64,000 nt of DNA from Clostridium kluyveri. GTDB lineage: Bacteria > Bacillota > Clostridia > Clostridiales > Clostridiaceae. Under the pieces are notes generated by a model that saw only the letters and a program-made list of their open reading frames with translations, was not told the origin of the DNA and did no database searches. Shown here piece by piece: positions 8,932 to 18,137 of the stretch. The stretch covers positions 2,046,001-2,110,000 of the forward strand of contig NZ_CP018335.1 in NCBI RefSeq assembly GCF_001902295.1, written 5' to 3'. Position numbers and translations under genes: made by a program. Positions within the stretch are counted from its first letter, which is position 1. Every line of letters starts with the position of its first letter.

Positions 8932-10143
8932 TTAAAAACTACTTACTAATTGTTGGTAATTCTTCTTATAAATATTTTTTATTTCATCAACTTTGTCAAA
9001 TCTTTCCCAAGGAGCATCTATATCAGTTCTCCCAAAATGTCCATATGCAGCAGTATTTTTATATATAGGTCTCCTTAAATCAAGTTCTTTTATAATAGCA
9101 GCTGGTCTCAAATCGAACACTTCATTTATAATTTCCACTATTTGATCATCACTTATCACTTTACCTGTACCAAAAGTATCTACACTTACAGATACAGGTG
9201 AAGCAACACCTATGGCATAAGCTATTTCTATTTCAATTTTATCTGCTATACCTGCTGCCACTAAATTTTTTGCCACCCATCTTGCGGCGTATGCTCCTGA
9301 CCTATCTACCTTTGTGGGATCCTTTCCTGAAAATGCTCCACCACCATGTCTGCCATATCCTCCATAACTATCAACTATTATTTTTCTCCCTGTAAGTCCG
9401 GAATCTGCTTCCGGTCCCCCTTTTACAAATCGTCCCGTAGGATTAATCAAATATTTTGTATGGGAATCTAAAAGCCCACTTGGTATTGCTGCTTTTATAA
9501 CTTTATCTATTATATCTTTTTCAATTTCATCATGATTTACATTATCTTCATGCTGGGAAGATACAAGTACAGTATCTATTCTAACAGGTTTTCCTTTTTC
9601 GTACTCTACTGTAACCTGGGTCTTCCCATCAGGTCCTAAATAGGGAATTATATTGCTTTTTCTCACCTCTGAAAGCTTTTTTGCAAGCTTATGAGCTAAT
9701 ACTATAGGAAGAGGTAAATATTCAGGAGTTTCATTAGTTGCAAATCCAAACACTATTCCCTGATCTCCCGCTCCAATTGCCTCAATATTATCTTTTTCAC
9801 CATTTCTAGATTCCAGAGAATCATTTACTCCAAGTGCAATATCCAAAGACTGTTCATCTATAGATGTTATTATGGCACAACTAGCTGCATCAAATCCAAA
9901 TTTTGAATTACTATATCCAATATCACTTATGGTTTTTCTCACTATCTTAGGTATGTCTATATAGGCTTTAGTTGATATCTCCCCCACTAAAATTACAATT
10001 CCAGTATTAACAACTGTTTCGCAAGCAACTCTGCCATTCTCATCTTTCTCAATAATGGCATCTAATATGGCATCTGATATTTGATCGCAAATTTTATCTG
10101 GATGTCCCTCTGTAACGGATTCTGATGTAAATAATCTACTCAT
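8932..10143 (-). CDS. metK: S-adenosylmethionine synthetase
   Basis: Makes S-adenosylmethionine from methionine and ATP. 403 residues from the ATG at 10143, which sits 8 nt after GGAGG; the longer in-frame start has no ribosome site. Signature blocks are GHPDKICDQISDAILDA near the N-terminus, GAGDQGIVFG (about 115-125), the glycine-rich GGYGRHGGGAFSGKDPTKVDRS loop region (about 260-282) and YGHFGR near the C-terminus. It is controlled by the SAM-I riboswitch just upstream. Confidence 0.97.
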   Translation of the reverse strand: MSRLFTSESVTEGHPDKICDQISDAILDAIIEKDENGRVACETVVNTGIVILVGEISTKAYIDIPKIVRKTISDIGYSNSKFGFDAASCAIITSIDEQSLDIALGVNDSLESRNGEKDNIEAIGAGDQGIVFGFATNETPEYLPLPIVLAHKLAKKLSEVRKSNIIPYLGPDGKTQVTVEYEKGKPVRIDTVLVSSQHEDNVNHDEIEKDIIDKVIKAAIPSGLLDSHTKYLINPTGRFVKGGPEADSGLTGRKIIVDSYGGYGRHGGGAFSGKDPTKVDRSGAYAARWVAKNLVAAGIADKIEIEIAYAIGVASPVSVSVDTFGTGKVISDDQIVEIINEVFDLRPAAIIKELDLRRPIYKNTAAYGHFGRTDIDAPWERFDKVDEIKNIYKKNYQQLVSSF

Positions 10144-10239
10144 TTTTATTACCTCCAATTCATTACTCAATATAAAATAGCGAGTCAATTCTATATATTT
10201 TTCATTATCTTATGGGGTTTTTAGGCTTACCGTTAAAAT

Positions 10240-10272
10240 AAAAAACTTCCTTGAAGAAACTTCAGGAAGTTT
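10240..10272 (-). terminator. Riboswitch-controlled terminator before metK
   Basis: AACTTCCTGAAG pairs with CTTCAAGGAAGTT around a short loop and is followed by TTTTTATTTT on the minus strand. It lies between the SAM-I aptamer and metK. Confidence 0.85.
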
Positions 10273-10284
10273 ATATCCTAATCG

Positions 10285-10398
10285 TCTCTTATCTATCAGG
10301 CTTCTCATATTAATACCTGCTGGAATTAGCACCATGAAATACAAATCTTCTGGTTGCCGGACATCATAGGGCCAGTCCCTCCGTCTCTCTTGATAAGA
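10285..10398 (-). promoter_or_regulatory. SAM-I riboswitch upstream of metK
   Basis: On the minus strand the core reads CTTATCAAGAGAGACGGAGG, GACTGGCCCTATGA, CCGGCAACC, GGTGCTAATTCCAGC and a closing GATAAGAG. This matches the S-box consensus, including the GGTGC-AATTCC block. It is followed by the terminator at 10240-10272. Confidence 0.95.
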
Positions 10399-10435
10399 AA
10401 TCTATATTTAATTAACTCATTTTTGATTTAAATAC

Positions 10436-10464
10436 ACTATAAGGCTTTTGAAATATTTTGTCAA
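10436..10464 (-). promoter_or_regulatory. Promoter for the metK leader
   Basis: On the minus strand TTGACA (10464-10459), a 17-base spacer and TATAGT (10441-10436), about 40 bases upstream of the aptamer. Confidence 0.75.
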
Positions 10465-10513
10465 TATATAAATTGAAATATATTTAATTTTTTTATAGAT
10501 TAAAAATAATATA

Positions 10514-11812
10514 TTAGCTATATTCAAGATATCTATTAAACTCCCAATCTGTTACAGATTGTTCGTAAAGATTTATTTCATTTCTTCCAATTGCTAAAAA
10601 CAATTTTATAAATTCTTCATTAAAATACTTTTTAGCTATTTTGCTCTTCTCAAGTTTATCTAAAGCTTGTTCTAAATTTTTAGGTAACAATTTTTCAGTA
10701 GTTAAATATGCATCAGTAGAGGTACTTTCACATAAATTAAGTTCATTTTCTAATCCATACAATCCCCCTGCAAGACTAGCTGCAATTGCTAAATATGGAT
10801 TTGCATCTGAAGAGCCTATTCTCTGCTCCAATCTACTACCTTTCCCATTGCTAAGAAGCGAGCGTACAGCTACCGTCCTATTGTCATACCCCCAAGATTC
10901 ACTAACAGGCGCAAATGAATATTTATTGAATCTTTTATATGAATTAATAGAAGGAGATGTAAATGCCATGAATTCACTGGTAGTGTTGGTTAAGCCTGCA
11001 AGATATCGATTTGCAATTTTTTTGTCATGTTGAAATATATTCTTATTTAATTCTAAATTCCATAGACTCTGATGAACATGGAATCCACTTCCAGACTCTT
11101 GAGTCCAAGGTTTTGCCATAAACGTTGCATAAAGATCATACTTTCTTGCTGCTTCCTTAACTATGCTTTTTAGCAGTACAGTTTTATCCGCAGCATCTAA
11201 AGCATCACCATATTCAGTTATTATCTCAACTTGTGCAGGTCCATATTCCATATGGGTAGCTTCAAGCTCTATACCAATGTCATTTAAATTATTACGTATT
11301 TCTCCAAGGATATATTCTAATTCTAATCCCTTACTTAAGGAATAGGTATGAATTCCTTGATGCAGTTTCTGCCTCTCATTATCAAGTAGATAAAACTCCA
11401 ATTCTACCCCTACTAGAGGCCTATATTTAAGCTGTTCATACCTAATAACAAGTTTTTTAAGTATCTCTCTAGGTGCATATTTAAAAATTTCACCATTTTC
11501 CTCATAAATTTCGCCAAATACAAAAGCACTGCCCTTTCTCCATGGTATCTCTCTAAATGTTGATAGTATAGGTTTCACTATTACATCTGGACATCCTGTA
11601 TTAAAATCCGTAATTTCCACTCCCTCAAAAAGATTACCTTGTATATCCCAACCCAAAGAAGCTCTACATACTCCAAAACCACTTTTATAATTTTTTAAAA
11701 AACTTTTAGCAGGAATCATCTTTGCTCCCAATATTCCAAGAGTATCAGCATGCACAACTTCTATGGTATGTATGCCTTTTTCTTTAATTATTTTCTCCAA
11801 TTCATCTATCAA
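10514..11812 (-). CDS. Glutamine synthetase-like ligase (gamma-glutamyl ligase, GlnT/PuuA type)
   Basis: 432 residues with a glutamine synthetase fold, shorter than the usual GlnA. Catalytic-domain blocks are visible: VGVELEFYLLD (about 134-145), EYGPAQVEI (about 200), SGSGFHVHQSLW (about 240-252), NSYKRF and RLEQRIGSSDANPYLAIAA (about 330-350). It forms a unit with an APC permease, a TetR regulator and a glutamine amidotransferase, which resembles polyamine or amine gamma-glutamylation clusters, so the substrate may be an amine rather than ammonia. The start is TTG with AGAGGA upstream; no ATG fits better. Confidence 0.78.
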   Translation of the reverse strand: MIDELEKIIKEKGIHTIEVVHADTLGILGAKMIPAKSFLKNYKSGFGVCRASLGWDIQGNLFEGVEITDFNTGCPDVIVKPILSTFREIPWRKGSAFVFGEIYEENGEIFKYAPREILKKLVIRYEQLKYRPLVGVELEFYLLDNERQKLHQGIHTYSLSKGLELEYILGEIRNNLNDIGIELEATHMEYGPAQVEIITEYGDALDAADKTVLLKSIVKEAARKYDLYATFMAKPWTQESGSGFHVHQSLWNLELNKNIFQHDKKIANRYLAGLTNTTSEFMAFTSPSINSYKRFNKYSFAPVSESWGYDNRTVAVRSLLSNGKGSRLEQRIGSSDANPYLAIAASLAGGLYGLENELNLCESTSTDAYLTTEKLLPKNLEQALDKLEKSKIAKKYFNEEFIKLFLAIGRNEINLYEQSVTDWEFNRYLEYS

Positions 11813-11893
11813 ATCTATCTATCCTCTCATTCAATAATATTTTTTATAAACAGGAAATGATGGCTTTTTATACCATGAACACTGAAAAATATA

Positions 11894-13342
11894 TTATATT
11901 GCACTTTTCTTTCTATCGATTTTAAATTGTTCATTAATATCTTTTACGTTAACTTCAATATCAGAAACTAAATTAGGATTTTTAGCCTTACATATAAAAA
12001 ACCAGATGGCACCCGCAGCTAACCATGCTAAAAACATAAATGGAAAAATATTATATGGATACACCGGAAGTGGATATATACTTCCTACAATAGGAATTAA
12101 AAGTATAATAAAAGTTACTATAGAAACTATTATATGTTTAGGCTTCAGTTCTTTTTCCTTGTACAAATATACTGGTGAAGCTATTGTAACAAGTGCATAG
12201 TTAAAAAGAAAACCGAAAGTAGCAATTGTTCCCAACCAACCATAAATATCAAATATACCATTATGAAGACATATTAGAATTATAGGGATTACTGTAGCAA
12301 TTAGTGAAATTAATGCAATTGATATATGAGGTGTTTTATTATTCTTGTGGACATTGCTCATGGAAGAATTTACTATACCGTGCCTGCCTATGGAAAATAG
12401 CACCCTAGCACCTGCATTGGCACAAGCTAGGAAGCTAGCCCAAAAGCTGAACAAAGTACCTAAAGAAATGATTACTCCAAAGAAACCAACAGAATTTAAA
12501 TTTGCTAGAGTGGTAAGAGGTGCTTGCGCTTCATTTAATTTAATTTTACTTCCAATATACCCAAGGACTTCTATATATGCAAATATAATAAATAAAATTC
12601 CTACTATAGCCGAACTAACTAATACTGCCTTTGGAATGGTGTATAATGGTCTTTTTGCTTCTTCCCCAAGAGAGGATGCACTTTCAAATCCAACATAACT
12701 AAAAAATGCAATTACAAGCCCTATTCTAATGCTCGAAGGTGAAACATCCTTAAGGGTTAATTGTGCCAAATCTATTTTGAAGCCATTATGAACTACTACA
12801 ATGATACCTAAAATAGATATGGATATTATTGAAACAGCCTCTAATATGAGGGTAAGTTTAGCTGATAGTTTTATATCTTTATATGCCACATACCATGCAG
12901 TGGCTGCACCAACTATACCTAATGCAACAAGTGGAATATTAATTCCCAGATACTGAAGCAGTACATTTGCAAAATTTATAAAACCACTTAAAACTGCACT
13001 TGTAGTAAGCCCATATGCCAGCAGAAGTGCCCATCCTGATATAAATCCCACTGTAGGTCCAAGTCCGCTGACAATATACATGTATAAAGATCCTGAGGAT
13101 GCAGATCTTGATGTAAACTGATTTAAATTTATTGCTACAAATAATATGGCTATAAGTGCAAAAGCATATGCAAGCCAGGTACCATTACCTGCAGTACCAT
13201 AAACCAGAGGTATAACAAATGCTAAAGAAGCAGTAGGTGCAATGCTTCCAACAGATTGTGCCAATATCTCAATAAAAGATAAATATTCTGATTTTAAACC
13301 CACTTTATTTTCTTCAAAATTATTTTTTTTAATATTACTCAT
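11894..13342 (-). CDS. APC-family amino acid/polyamine permease
   Basis: 482 residues with about 12 hydrophobic segments, beginning with the APC motif SVGSIAPTASLAFVIPL (about 30-47) and GGxxxxS-like SSGSLYMYIVSGLGPT (about 85-100). It probably imports an amino acid or polyamine by proton symport. It sits directly upstream of the glutamine-synthetase-like gene on the same strand, so the pair may supply and gamma-glutamylate the same amine. GGAGG lies 6 nt before the ATG. The charged C-terminal tail is cytoplasmic by prediction. Confidence 0.85.
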   Translation of the reverse strand: MSNIKKNNFEENKVGLKSEYLSFIEILAQSVGSIAPTASLAFVIPLVYGTAGNGTWLAYAFALIAILFVAINLNQFTSRSASSGSLYMYIVSGLGPTVGFISGWALLLAYGLTTSAVLSGFINFANVLLQYLGINIPLVALGIVGAATAWYVAYKDIKLSAKLTLILEAVSIISISILGIIVVVHNGFKIDLAQLTLKDVSPSSIRIGLVIAFFSYVGFESASSLGEEAKRPLYTIPKAVLVSSAIVGILFIIFAYIEVLGYIGSKIKLNEAQAPLTTLANLNSVGFFGVIISLGTLFSFWASFLACANAGARVLFSIGRHGIVNSSMSNVHKNNKTPHISIALISLIATVIPIILICLHNGIFDIYGWLGTIATFGFLFNYALVTIASPVYLYKEKELKPKHIIVSIVTFIILLIPIVGSIYPLPVYPYNIFPFMFLAWLAAGAIWFFICKAKNPNLVSDIEVNVKDINEQFKIDRKKSAI

Positions 13343-13401
13343 AAAAATCCTCCTGGCGCTAATTTAAATTAATTTTAATATTTTTACATACAATTTATCA
13401 T

Positions 13402-13433
13402 ACAAAAGAGAGTGAGTAATTGCTCTCTTTTGT
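13402..13433 (-). terminator. Hairpin at the end of the tetR gene
   Basis: CAAAAGAGAG and CTCTCTTTTG pair around a short loop, overlapping the tetR stop and separating it from the permease gene. The T-tail is weak. Confidence 0.5.
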
Positions 13434-14077
13434 CATAAACTTTTTAAGGCACATTTTAATGATTCAACTGTCAAATTTAATTTATCTTCATTTGATAAAA
13501 TCGTATTCTTAGAACAAAAAAATGCATTCATTCTCTTACTATGGTATTCTGAGACTAAGGAATATGCAAAAAGTGTAATATAATTATCAATTAAATAAGC
13601 TGCTACTTCATCTTTTATATTTTTATCTATATCTCCATGCTTTTTACTCTCTTTAACCATTTTAATAGTATAAATACTAGTGGCCTTTCTTAATTTTTCT
13701 GATGACTTAGTTGCAAATCTTTTCATTGAACTAGAACCCAAATCACAATAAATAGAAATATAATCAGGATAATCTTCAATTAATTGTTCAATTCCCTTTA
13801 ATAAATTATAGATATAATCATATAAAAACTTTGATTTTTCTACATTTGCTCTATAAACTTTCTCCTCTAATATATTTGTAATATAATCTAAAACTGAAAA
13901 AAACAATGAGTCTTTATTCTTGAAATATTTATAAAGTGCTCCATTTGAAATGCCTGCCTCTTTGCATATATTATTTATAGTTGCATGATGATACCCCTCT
14001 TCTGCAAATACACTGGCAGCTGCATTTAAAATATATGTCTGTTTTTCTCTAGATAATTGTTTAAAAGTTTTTAAAAT
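13433..14077 (-). CDS. TetR-family regulator with apparent ATT start
   Basis: A complete TetR protein is readable only if translation starts at an ATT codon (14077-14075), which is 6-7 nt after AAAGGAGGG. No ATG, GTG or TTG exists upstream of the DNA-binding domain in this frame. From there the frame encodes LSREKQTYILNAAASVFAEE, then the recognition helix region TINNICKEAGISNGALYKYFKNKDSLF, then a 150-residue ligand domain; about 214 residues in all. It follows the glutamine amidotransferase gene by 25 bases, so it is probably the local regulator. If ATT is not used, the first standard start (TTG at 13906) would give a protein without its HTH. Confidence 0.75.
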   Translation of the reverse strand: MLKTFKQLSREKQTYILNAAASVFAEEGYHHATINNICKEAGISNGALYKYFKNKDSLFFSVLDYITNILEEKVYRANVEKSKFLYDYIYNLLKGIEQLIEDYPDYISIYCDLGSSSMKRFATKSSEKLRKATSIYTIKMVKESKKHGDIDKNIKDEVAAYLIDNYITLFAYSLVSEYHSKRMNAFFCSKNTILSNEDKLNLTVESLKCALKSL

Positions 14078-14102
14078 ATTTTTCCCTCCTTTTTCATCTT
14101 TT

Positions 14103-14816
14103 TTATTTAAAAAACCATTTTAGAGAATTGTCCATTAATTTTTTAAATAAACCATATGTACTTGAAAATGCCTTTGTTTGTTCAATTATGTTTACCTTTC
14201 TTAACCTATATTCTTCTCCAAAACAATCTTTATCGTTAAAAGTTTCAAGTAATACTTTGATATTTTTCAGCGTATATTCAGGATGAAATTGAAAACCAAT
14301 AGTTGGAAACTTATTGCTAACAAAAATCTGATTTTTTGCTGTCTCTGTAAAGGCTAAGGAACTACAATTTTCAGGAAGATCATAGTGATCTGAATGGCAC
14401 ATAAAAGATATAAAATTTTGTCCAAGATCTTTCAATAAAATATGTTCTTCTGCCTCAGCTCTAAGCTGTACTCTAAACCATCCTATTTCTTCCTTATGGG
14501 CTTTGTACACCATTTCTCCCAAAGCTTCCGCAATAATCTGACTTCCAAGACAAAATCCTATCACTGCTTTATTGTTATTTAATGCCCACTTAATATATTC
14601 AATTTCTTTATAAAGCCATGGATCCTGTTCTTTATCCCATAGATGCTGTATTCCACCATGAAGTACTATTAAATCGAAGTCTTTAATTTCAGAAAATCTA
14701 GTGTGTTCATCTATAACTATTTTCTTAGTTTCATAATTTAAATTATCTTTTAACCAATAATCTAAATTTGTGAGCTTAGGATAGTCATTATCATGTATAA
14801 ATTCAGCTATTCTCAT
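14103..14816 (-). CDS. Class I glutamine amidotransferase-like protein
   Basis: 237 residues of the GMP-synthase-like glutaminase family. The nucleophile is in GFCLGSQIIAEALG (about residue 92) and the catalytic His/Glu are in FQFHPEYT (about residue 180). It has no partner synthetase domain. Such proteins may hydrolyse gamma-glutamyl amides; its neighbours (GS-like ligase, permease, TetR) make a gamma-glutamyl-amine pathway plausible, but this is inference. AGGAG precedes the ATG. It is the first gene of the minus-strand unit. Confidence 0.8.
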   Translation of the reverse strand: MRIAEFIHDNDYPKLTNLDYWLKDNLNYETKKIVIDEHTRFSEIKDFDLIVLHGGIQHLWDKEQDPWLYKEIEYIKWALNNNKAVIGFCLGSQIIAEALGEMVYKAHKEEIGWFRVQLRAEAEEHILLKDLGQNFISFMCHSDHYDLPENCSSLAFTETAKNQIFVSNKFPTIGFQFHPEYTLKNIKVLLETFNDKDCFGEEYRLRKVNIIEQTKAFSSTYGLFKKLMDNSLKWFFK

Positions 14817-14884
14817 AAGCTTCTCCTAATCTTTTAAGTTATTATTTTACTTTTTAAGATAAATTTTAAATCCTTTAGTGTAAT

Positions 14885-15087
14885 CAAGTTATTCAGAGGT
14901 CCAGGTGGAGTTTGCTTCAGATAATTGCTTATCTCTATCTGAACCCTATTAACAGTATTCTTAGTGTCTTTAGCACTTAGAATACTGTTATCCTTTTAGG
15001 GAAAGAACTTATCCAGGCGCATTATCCTTGTTTATCTCCCTCTTTAAAGAAGATGGAAGTATTAGCTAATTGCTGCGTTCAGATAAA
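14885..15087 (+). repeat. Dispersed structured element, copy A
   Basis: About 200 bases that align along their length with 19754-19954 (same strand) and 48089-48239 (opposite strand). Shared blocks are CAAGT-ATTC, CCAGGTGGAGTTTGCTT, AACTTATCCAGGCGC and GAAGATGGAAGTATTAGC. A strong internal hairpin, ACAGTATTCTTAGTG with CACTTAGAATACTGT, is shared with copy B only. It contains no reading frame. It is probably a noncoding RNA or a non-autonomous mobile repeat; identity unknown. Confidence 0.6.
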
Positions 15088-15094
15088 TTAAAAA

Positions 15095-15135
15095 GACCAA
15101 AATTACATTCTATAACTTTAGAACATAATTTTGGC
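15095..15135 (-). terminator. Hairpin next to element copy A
   Basis: CCAAAATTA and TAATTTTGG close a long hairpin followed by TCTTTTTAAT on the minus strand, which is the form of an intrinsic terminator for leftward transcription. No leftward gene lies to its right, so its client is unclear. Confidence 0.4.
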
Positions 15136-15900
15136 CTCTAGTTTACTAGTGAACCTTAATAAATTATAATATTTATTTTACTATTAAAATTTACTTTATT
15201 GGAAATTAAACTTTTTATATATAGTATTATAATAAAATATATTTGTCAATACAAAATTTAAATATATTTTATTATGGATAATATATTTCGAATATTTCGA
15301 TACATGAATATTTTACCAAAAATATTCATAGAAATTAAATTTTATAAATTAATTATAACTTGTAAATAAAATATAAAATTCTATATATATTTTTTTCAAA
15401 ATATTCATATTAAATTGACATATGAAAATATTTTATTATTTTTATGAAATTTGCTACAAATATATACAATACACGCATTTTATTTATATACAAATAAAGC
15501 CTGAATATGATACCAAACCATACCCTTGCCTATGTTTTAGCTCACCATTTACTACTACTTAATCGTGAATACTCCTACTTGAATTTCACACTTTGATTAT
15601 ATTACAAAAACCTTACAATAAGGCTAATTCTACAAAAAGACTTTTTCATTGAGGTATTATTAAAAATATTACCTGTGATATACATTAAAGGAAAAGATTT
15701 ATTAATTTTTATTCATATATATAGATGTATATAAAAAATATTACTTTATCACCATAATATTCTGATAATTTTTAAAAATGTTTGTAATTCATTCATAAAA
15801 TAGAATTAATTTATTCATATTTATTATTTATACTCTAAGATAAGTTTTTAATAAATATGTAAAAACTTAATATGAAATTTAATATAATTTCATAAAAATT
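15136..15900. other. Long AT-rich intergenic region, no gene seen
   Basis: About 760 bases of very AT-rich sequence. I see one small inverted repeat (ATGAATATTTT / AAAATATTCAT at 15304-15329) and no supported gene. It is probably the promoter region of the downstream CAP-domain gene. Confidence 0.4.
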
Positions 15901-15916
15901 TTAGGGGGTTTACTTT

Positions 15917-16672
15917 ATGAATAAAAAAATCAAATTGTTAATTGCGTCATTAATTATTGCATCAGGCATACCAACTGTTATTCCTACTATGGCAAAAGCA
16001 GCATCAAACACTTGCAGTAGTCCAGTAGTTCAGCAGGTTTCATTGAAATATGATTTAAATAACTATTCCCAGCTTAAGAATTGTCTAAAAAACTACACAG
16101 TTGTTACTTCAAAAAATGCTTGTAAAAATAATAATTCTACTACTAAGCCAACAACAAACAACAATGGAACCAGTACTACTAAACCAACAGAAAATACCGG
16201 AAACACCGGTAATACAGGAAATACTGGACAAACTTCCACTACCACTAAGCCGACAGAAAATAGTGGACAAACTTCTACCATAAGTGCAGAAGCAAATGAA
16301 GTAATTAGATTAGTTAATGTAGAAAGAAGTAAAAATGGACTATCTCCGCTTAAGGCAAATGCTGAATTATCCAAAGTAGCCACAGCAAAAGCTCAAGATA
16401 TGATTGACAATAGTTATTTCAGTCACACTTCTCCTACATATGGCTCACCTTTTGATATGATGAAGAAATTTGGTATAAGCTATACAGCAGCAGGAGAAAA
16501 TATTGCTTACGGACAAAAAGATGCAGCAGAAGTAATGAATTCCTGGATGAATTCTTCAGGTCATAGAGCAAACATATTAAATTCTAATTTCACAGAAATT
16601 GGAGTTGGAGTTGCTAAAGATAAAAATGGAACTCCATATTGGGTTCAGATGTTCATAAATCCCGGAAAATAA
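15917..16672 (+). CDS. Secreted CAP (SCP/PR1) domain protein
   Basis: 251 residues: a signal peptide (about 1-29, with a MAKAAS cleavage region), a short Cys-containing segment, a Thr/Asn/Gly-rich linker with NTG repeats (about 75-120), and a C-terminal CAP domain (about 128-250). CAP hallmarks are the SYFSHTSPTYGSPF stretch, GENIAYG and WMNSSGHRANIL. This is the YkwD-like plan common in clostridia and bacilli; the role is probably at the cell surface or spore coat, but the activity is unknown. The ribosome site AGGGGG lies 9 nt before the ATG. Confidence 0.9.
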   Translation: MNKKIKLLIASLIIASGIPTVIPTMAKAASNTCSSPVVQQVSLKYDLNNYSQLKNCLKNYTVVTSKNACKNNNSTTKPTTNNNGTSTTKPTENTGNTGNTGNTGQTSTTTKPTENSGQTSTISAEANEVIRLVNVERSKNGLSPLKANAELSKVATAKAQDMIDNSYFSHTSPTYGSPFDMMKKFGISYTAAGENIAYGQKDAAEVMNSWMNSSGHRANILNSNFTEIGVGVAKDKNGTPYWVQMFINPGK

Positions 16673-16714
16673 TTCCAACAACAAAGCCCAAATTATTTTT
16701 TAATATATATCACG

Positions 16715-16748
16715 TAAGATCGCTAAATCACAATTTAGCGATCTTATT
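16715..16748 (+). terminator. Terminator after the CAP gene
   Basis: AAGATCGCTAAAT and ATTTAGCGATCTT form a 13-bp perfect stem with a CACA loop, followed by ATTGTAATTT. Confidence 0.85.
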
Positions 16749-16813
16749 GTAATTTATAATAATTTTGTCTATAGCTTATCAACAATTACTGAAATATTAA
16801 TCTGAATTTTTCC

Positions 16814-16869
16814 AAAAACGTATATTTAAAAGCTGTCATCATTTAAATATACGTTTTATGACGACAGCT
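16814..16869 (-). terminator. Overlapping hairpins after the repeat-protein gene
   Basis: AAAACGTATATTTAAA pairs with TTTAAATATACGTTTT and ends in TTTTTGG on the minus strand, which suits a terminator for the gene at 16896. An alternative stem, AGCTGTCATCA with TGACGACAGCT (16831-16869), overlaps it, so the two folds exclude one another. Confidence 0.6.
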
Positions 16870-16895
16870 AGTAAATTCAAAACTAAATATCAAGA

Positions 16896-17999
16896 TTAAA
16901 ATATGCTTTGTATTGCTTCTTCCTGCTCCTGAGTGATAGTACCATCAGATACCAGATTGTCTAAAATAGAATCTATCCTGCTATTTCCTTGCTTTTCCCT
17001 TTGACCAAAAATACTTTCAAAAGCAGATTTTATAGCATCCTCCTGATCCTGACTAATAGTATTATCAGATACTAAATTATCTAAAACAGATGTTAACGCA
17101 TTATTCCCTTTTTCTTGTGATTCACTTTCCGTACGAGCATTTTCAAATGCAGATTGTATAGCATTTTCTTGCTCTTGAGTAATGATTCCACTAGATACTA
17201 GACTATCTAATGGATTTATATTATTATTTTCTTCTGATTTACCTGACTTAAAAGCAGATTTAAAACTTTCTTGTATTGCAGTTTTTTGTTCTTGTGTAAT
17301 AGTTCCTTCAGATACCAGGTCATCCAAAACAGAATCCACTCCATCATCTTTTCTTCCCTGTATGTGACTTTGAGCAAAAACACTTTCAAAGGCAGATTTT
17401 ATGGCATCTTCCTGAGCCTGAGTAATAGTACCATCAGATACCAGGCTATCTAAGGTTGAAGTTAAACCATTATCACTTTTTTGCTGTGTTTCATTTTCTG
17501 AAAAAGCACTTTCAAGAGCTGATTGTACAGCGTTTTCTTGTTCTTGGGTAATAGTGCCGTTAGATACAAGAGTATCCAATGGATTTACATTATTGTTTTC
17601 TTTTGTTTCATCTGGTTTAAAATTACTTTCTATTGCAGTTTTTTGTTCTTGTGTAATAATTCCACTAGATACCAGATTGTCTAATGGGTTAGACACTTTA
17701 TTATATGTTCCTGAATTTGTTTGGTTTGATTTAAAAGCAGCATTAAAAGCATTTTGTATAATAGTTTCTTGATCCTCAGTAATAGTCCCATTAGATACTA
17801 AATTGTCTAGAGAATTAATTATGTTTGATGTGCCCCCAGCAAAAATAGAACTTCGGTATGCTTGTCCTATACTTCCAATAGAACTTTCCGTTTTATTTTC
17901 GTCCTCATTTGTAGAAGTTTCAACTTGTGAACTTAAAATTTTTTGAATACTTTGATTATACCAGTTGATTGTGTTTTGATCATTACTTATAGTATTCAT
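16896..17999 (-). CDS. Protein of eight SHOCT-like repeats
   Basis: 367 residues from the ATG at 17999 (GGGGTGAT upstream). After an N-terminal segment of about 70 residues the chain is eight copies of a unit whose core is LDxLVSxGTITQEQExAI, followed by SAFxxxF and a polar linker; copies occur about every 40 residues to the C-terminus. Each core reads as helix, turn with Gly-Thr-Ile-Thr, helix, like the short SHOCT domain (normally a single copy at the end of a protein). There is no signal peptide and no membrane segment. I know no function for such arrays; it may be an oligomeric scaffold. Confidence 0.7.
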   Translation of the reverse strand: MNTISNDQNTINWYNQSIQKILSSQVETSTNEDENKTESSIGSIGQAYRSSIFAGGTSNIINSLDNLVSNGTITEDQETIIQNAFNAAFKSNQTNSGTYNKVSNPLDNLVSSGIITQEQKTAIESNFKPDETKENNNVNPLDTLVSNGTITQEQENAVQSALESAFSENETQQKSDNGLTSTLDSLVSDGTITQAQEDAIKSAFESVFAQSHIQGRKDDGVDSVLDDLVSEGTITQEQKTAIQESFKSAFKSGKSEENNNINPLDSLVSSGIITQEQENAIQSAFENARTESESQEKGNNALTSVLDNLVSDNTISQDQEDAIKSAFESIFGQREKQGNSRIDSILDNLVSDGTITQEQEEAIQSIF

Positions 18000-18137
18000 G
18001 AATATCACCCCTTCAATTTTAAAAATAGCACCAGTGCTTATCACCTTATGTATCTAATTTTGATCACACCCATGCCTATTATAAAATATTTACTGTATAA
18101 CTAAAGTTTATCAACTATTTCTTAAAATTTCCTTAAT

